A DNA stretch of 64,000 bases, from assembly GCF_040112705.1 (NCBI RefSeq), contig NZ_CP157804.1:808501-872500 (forward strand). Direction: 5' to 3'. The DNA is from Flagellimonas sp. MMG031. Lineage in GTDB: Bacteria > Bacteroidota > Bacteroidia > Flavobacteriales > Flavobacteriaceae. Below are positions 61,974 through 64,000 of this stretch, piece by piece. Within the stretch, counting starts at the first letter, position 1. Each line of letters starts with the position of its first letter. Below the pieces are notes generated by a model, which was not told the origin of the DNA, ran no database searches, and worked only from the letters and a program-made list of their open reading frames with translations. Made by a program: the position numbers and the translations under genes.

Positions 61974-62498
61974 TCAACTACGTTCTAAATAGATATTCTT
62001 CAATTTTTTTAAAATCCTGCACACTCTTGTTTTTACAGCTCCGGGGGTACTGCCCATAATTTCAGCAAGATCCTCGTACTTGATCTCTTGATATCGGTTT
62101 AAGATGACCAATTCTCGGTCGTACGGATCCAATTGGCTCAGGGCATATTGTAAGTGGGCATTGTTTTCCGACACCTCATTCTCCTCTTCCACCGCTTTGT
62201 AGGCCAAAACCTCGATATCGTCGTGGGCTTTATGGTTTCTGGTGTAATGGGTCTTGAGATTGTTCCTTGCAATGGTGAACATCCAAGACATAAACGACCC
62301 ATTGTTGTAGGTACCCCTATACTTGATCAGTTTGTAAAAAACATCTTGTGTAAGATCTTCCGCCAACATTCGATCACCCGACATTTTGTACAGAAAATTG
62401 TACACGTGTTTATGATGCCGGTCAAAAAGTACCTTCAGCAGGTCTAGGTTTCCCTCAGATACCTTTTGCATGATCATCTCATCTGAAAGTGTTTCCAA
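61974..62498 (-). CDS. ECF-type RNA polymerase sigma factor
   Basis: A 174-residue ECF sigma factor. Region 2 (RMLAEDLTQDVFYKLIKYRG and SFMSWMFTIARNNLKTHYTRN) and region 4 (LDPYDRELVILNRYQEIKYEDLAEIMGSTPGAVKTRV) are intact. No ATG gives the usual N-terminus; TTG at 62498 is the likely start. It heads the anti-sigma/DUF4097 cassette and probably drives it. Confidence 0.93.
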   Translation of the reverse strand: METLSDEMIMQKVSEGNLDLLKVLFDRHHKHVYNFLYKMSGDRMLAEDLTQDVFYKLIKYRGTYNNGSFMSWMFTIARNNLKTHYTRNHKAHDDIEVLAYKAVEEENEVSENNAHLQYALSQLDPYDRELVILNRYQEIKYEDLAEIMGSTPGAVKTRVCRILKKLKNIYLERS

Positions 62499-62590
62499 AT
62501 GCTGTTGTTTTAGTTGGCGTTTATCTTATATAGTCAAGAAATTGGGAAAGGTTACACGGAAAGTGATTTTTTTATTCTAAGAGTGATGCT

Positions 62591-62989
62591 TTATTGGAAA
62601 GTAGTGATTTTTATGACCCCGCTAGCACCTCTGGAGCCATAGGATCCTGCATCCGAACCGCTCAGTGCTTCGATATCCTTCACGGTGGCACTGTCCACCA
62701 ATTGATTTACCGATTCAAACGAATTGCCCAGTATATATCCGTTCAGGACGTACAATGGCTCGGTGGCCGTTCCCGTAATCTGATTGGCCGATTTCATAAA
62801 ATAGGGGATACCGCCTCTGAGCGTTATTCCGGGCAAACGCCTGATTCTATCGATCAAGTCGATGGTTTTGTTGTTTTGTGTCTGGATTTCCTGGGCAGCG
62901 TACTTGCTATAGGATGGATTCTTAGTTGAGGAACAACTTGCAAAAGGCATCAAGATGATGAGCAAGAAAACGGATGTGAGGTTTTTCAT
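62591..62989 (-). CDS. Stand-alone TonB-receptor plug-domain lipoprotein
   Basis: A 132-residue lipoprotein starting at ATG 62989 (lipobox FASC, C19). Its body is only the TonB-dependent receptor plug: LIDRIRRLPGITLRGGIPYFM, EPLYVLNGYILG and the closing SDAGSYGSRGASGVIKITT. No barrel follows and none is encoded nearby. Similar short proteins occur in Bacteroidota as isolated plugs. It could be a remnant, a protein that occludes a receptor, or a receptor partner. Its stop is clean, so it is not simply interrupted here. Confidence 0.75.
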   Translation of the reverse strand: MKNLTSVFLLIILMPFASCSSTKNPSYSKYAAQEIQTQNNKTIDLIDRIRRLPGITLRGGIPYFMKSANQITGTATEPLYVLNGYILGNSFESVNQLVDSATVKDIEALSGSDAGSYGSRGASGVIKITTFQ

Positions 62990-63052
62990 GAGAACAAAAT
63001 GTCCCACAATCTATGGATTTTAATACAAATGAACCTAAAAACATTTTGTTCA

Positions 63053-63196
63053 TCAACCACAACCGCAGTCATCGGAACCGCAGGAACCAGAATTGTTCTT
63101 GCCTTTTCCGAAGATTGATTTGGGGAGTAGAAATTTCCACACCAAATACCCTGCAGCAATCAATAAGGTGGCATAAACCAGGATTTGTTGGATCAT
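63053..63196 (-). CDS. FeoB-associated Cys-rich membrane protein
   Basis: A 47-residue protein. It starts MIQQILVYATLLIAAGYLVW (one membrane helix), followed by a short basic stretch and the cysteine-rich tail SCGSDDCGCG. This matches the FeoB-associated Cys-rich family (FeoC-like role, not homologous). It starts 7 bp after the feoB stop. The tail may bind iron next to the permease; the exact role is not established. Confidence 0.88.
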   Translation of the reverse strand: MIQQILVYATLLIAAGYLVWKFLLPKSIFGKGKNNSGSCGSDDCGCG

Positions 63197-63203
63197 AATG
63201 CGA

Positions 63204-64000
63204 TTAAATTAGGATTTGGTAAGCGAGTAAAGCTATAATATAGGCAAAAACACTCATAAAGCCCAATTGGATCATGGGCCATTTCCATGAATTGGTCTCT
63301 CTTTTTACAATGGCGAGCGTGCTCATGCATTGCATGGCAAAAGCGTAGAACAACATCAGTGATATTCCGGATGCGAGATTGAACAATGGTTTGCCATCTT
63401 CATCCAGTTCTGCCGCCATTCGCTTCTTAATGGTTTCTTCCTCGTCGCTTCCCACACTGTAAATGGTCGCCAAGGTGCCCACAAACACTTCCCGGGCGGC
63501 AAAGGAGGTCAATACGGCAATGCCGATCTTCCAATCGTAGCCCAAGGGTTTTACCAAGGGTTCAAAAGCTTTTCCGGCTTGGCCAATGTAGGAATGTTCC
63601 AATTTGTAACTGGCAATCTCCTGTGCAACCGCCCTCTCCGTGAGTTCTGCTGTCAAGGTCCTTAGGGAATCTTGAATGGAGCTGGGTGCGATTCCTTTTG
63701 CCAAGGCGTTCTCCCTATGGGAAGCAATGTTGTTTTGAATGTAATTTTTGCTGTAGGTGCTCAATCCCTCGTTTTCTATTCTTTCGGTTACGATGGTCTC
63801 TGCATTTTGGAAATCATCCGAATACCCATTGGAGCCCAAAAACCATAGGACAATGGATATGGCCAAAATGATTTTACCCGCGCCCCAAACAAAGCTTTTT
63901 GTTTTTTCGATTACCGTGTACACCACATTTTTGAGCAATGGAAGCCGATAGGTTGGCATTTCAACCATAAAAATGGACCTGCTCTTTATCTTAAGGATTT
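63204..64000 (-). CDS. feoB: Ferrous iron transporter FeoB, C-terminal part
   Basis: The gene enters from the right edge, so only the last 265 residues are visible: the C-terminal half of the permease. The gate segment MVEMPTYRLPLLKNV, the helix with FVWGAGKIILAISIVLWFL and the second gate FAAREVFVGTL are intact. The N-terminal GTPase domain lies outside the window. An insert of about 100 mostly helical residues lies between the two gates, as in many Bacteroidota FeoB. The Cys-rich gene follows 7 bp later. Confidence 0.93.
   Translation of the reverse strand, partial: ILKIKSRSIFMVEMPTYRLPLLKNVVYTVIEKTKSFVWGAGKIILAISIVLWFLGSNGYSDDFQNAETIVTERIENEGLSTYSKNYIQNNIASHRENALAKGIAPSSIQDSLRTLTAELTERAVAQEIASYKLEHSYIGQAGKAFEPLVKPLGYDWKIGIAVLTSFAAREVFVGTLATIYSVGSDEEETIKKRMAAELDEDGKPLFNLASGISLMLFYAFAMQCMSTLAIVKRETNSWKWPMIQLGFMSVFAYIIALLAYQILI

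Noticed and set aside
1..64000. CRISPR array, tRNA cluster, prophage or insertion sequence
   Set aside because: No regular repeat-spacer pattern, cloverleaf, integrase or transposase was seen while reading both strands.

Overview
The window looks like chromosomal DNA of a marine flavobacterium (Bacteroidota, Flavobacteriaceae, perhaps Muricauda-like). Support comes from the gene families (DUF3109, DUF3078, DUF6090, DUF6503, LytS/LytTR pairs, CzcA-TolC fusion, flavobacterial lycopene cyclase), from promoters with the Bacteroidota -7 motif TAnnTTTG, and from the near absence of Shine-Dalgarno sequences. The genus is an inference. No rRNA, tRNA, insertion sequence, prophage or CRISPR array was seen.

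Layout. 1-3500: start of a MarC-type gene, a DUF3109 protein and a LytTR regulator/LytS kinase operon. 3469-4551: about 1 kb without a convincing gene but with three terminator-like hairpins. 4552-15496: a large sugar-oxidation locus. 15582-17620: yicC-gmk-nadD. 17622-24317: secreted GH130 enzyme, DUF6503 protein, phosphate transporter, dGTPase and DUF3078 protein. 24308-30802: dxs, tadA, cold-shock protein, CLC protein, aspS. 31167-38236: MORN-like secreted protein and a TetR-controlled RND efflux operon. 38454-41717: ECF sigma factor with a membrane partner, polyprenyl synthase, lycopene cyclase. 41761-43095: a two-gene unknown unit. 43281-50710: metal homeostasis (DtxR regulator, ZIP importer, Czc efflux). 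50791-55720: GH13 enzyme and a large VPS10/BNR-repeat protein. 55798-59668: an SDR operon and small genes of unknown function. 59665-62498: ECF sigma, HEAT-repeat anti-sigma and two DUF4097 proteins. 62591-64000: TonB-plug lipoprotein and the end of a feoB operon.

The most interesting unit is 4552-15496. A GMC flavoprotein dehydrogenase and its Tat-signal small subunit diverge from a run encoding a lipoprotein TIM-barrel isomerase/epimerase, DinB protein, two MFS permeases and a Gfo/Idh/MocA dehydrogenase; a second TIM barrel and two exported DUF1080 proteins follow. DUF1080 is the family of 3-keto-glycoside lyases and 3-keto-2-hydroxyglucal hydratases. The set fits a periplasmic route in which a glycoside is oxidised at C3, cleaved by elimination, hydrated, imported and reduced in the cytoplasm. 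A perfect 16-bp palindrome lies between the divergent halves.

Regulatory sequence is unusually legible elsewhere. Five ATGT-centred repeats spaced exactly 11 bp lie directly upstream of the promoter at 31115, in the geometry of PhoB/PhoP-type sites, and a two-unit version lies upstream of the phosphate transporter. A long inverted repeat overlaps the promoter of the TetR/RND operon. All functional assignments come from reading the sequence and family knowledge; none was tested by database search.
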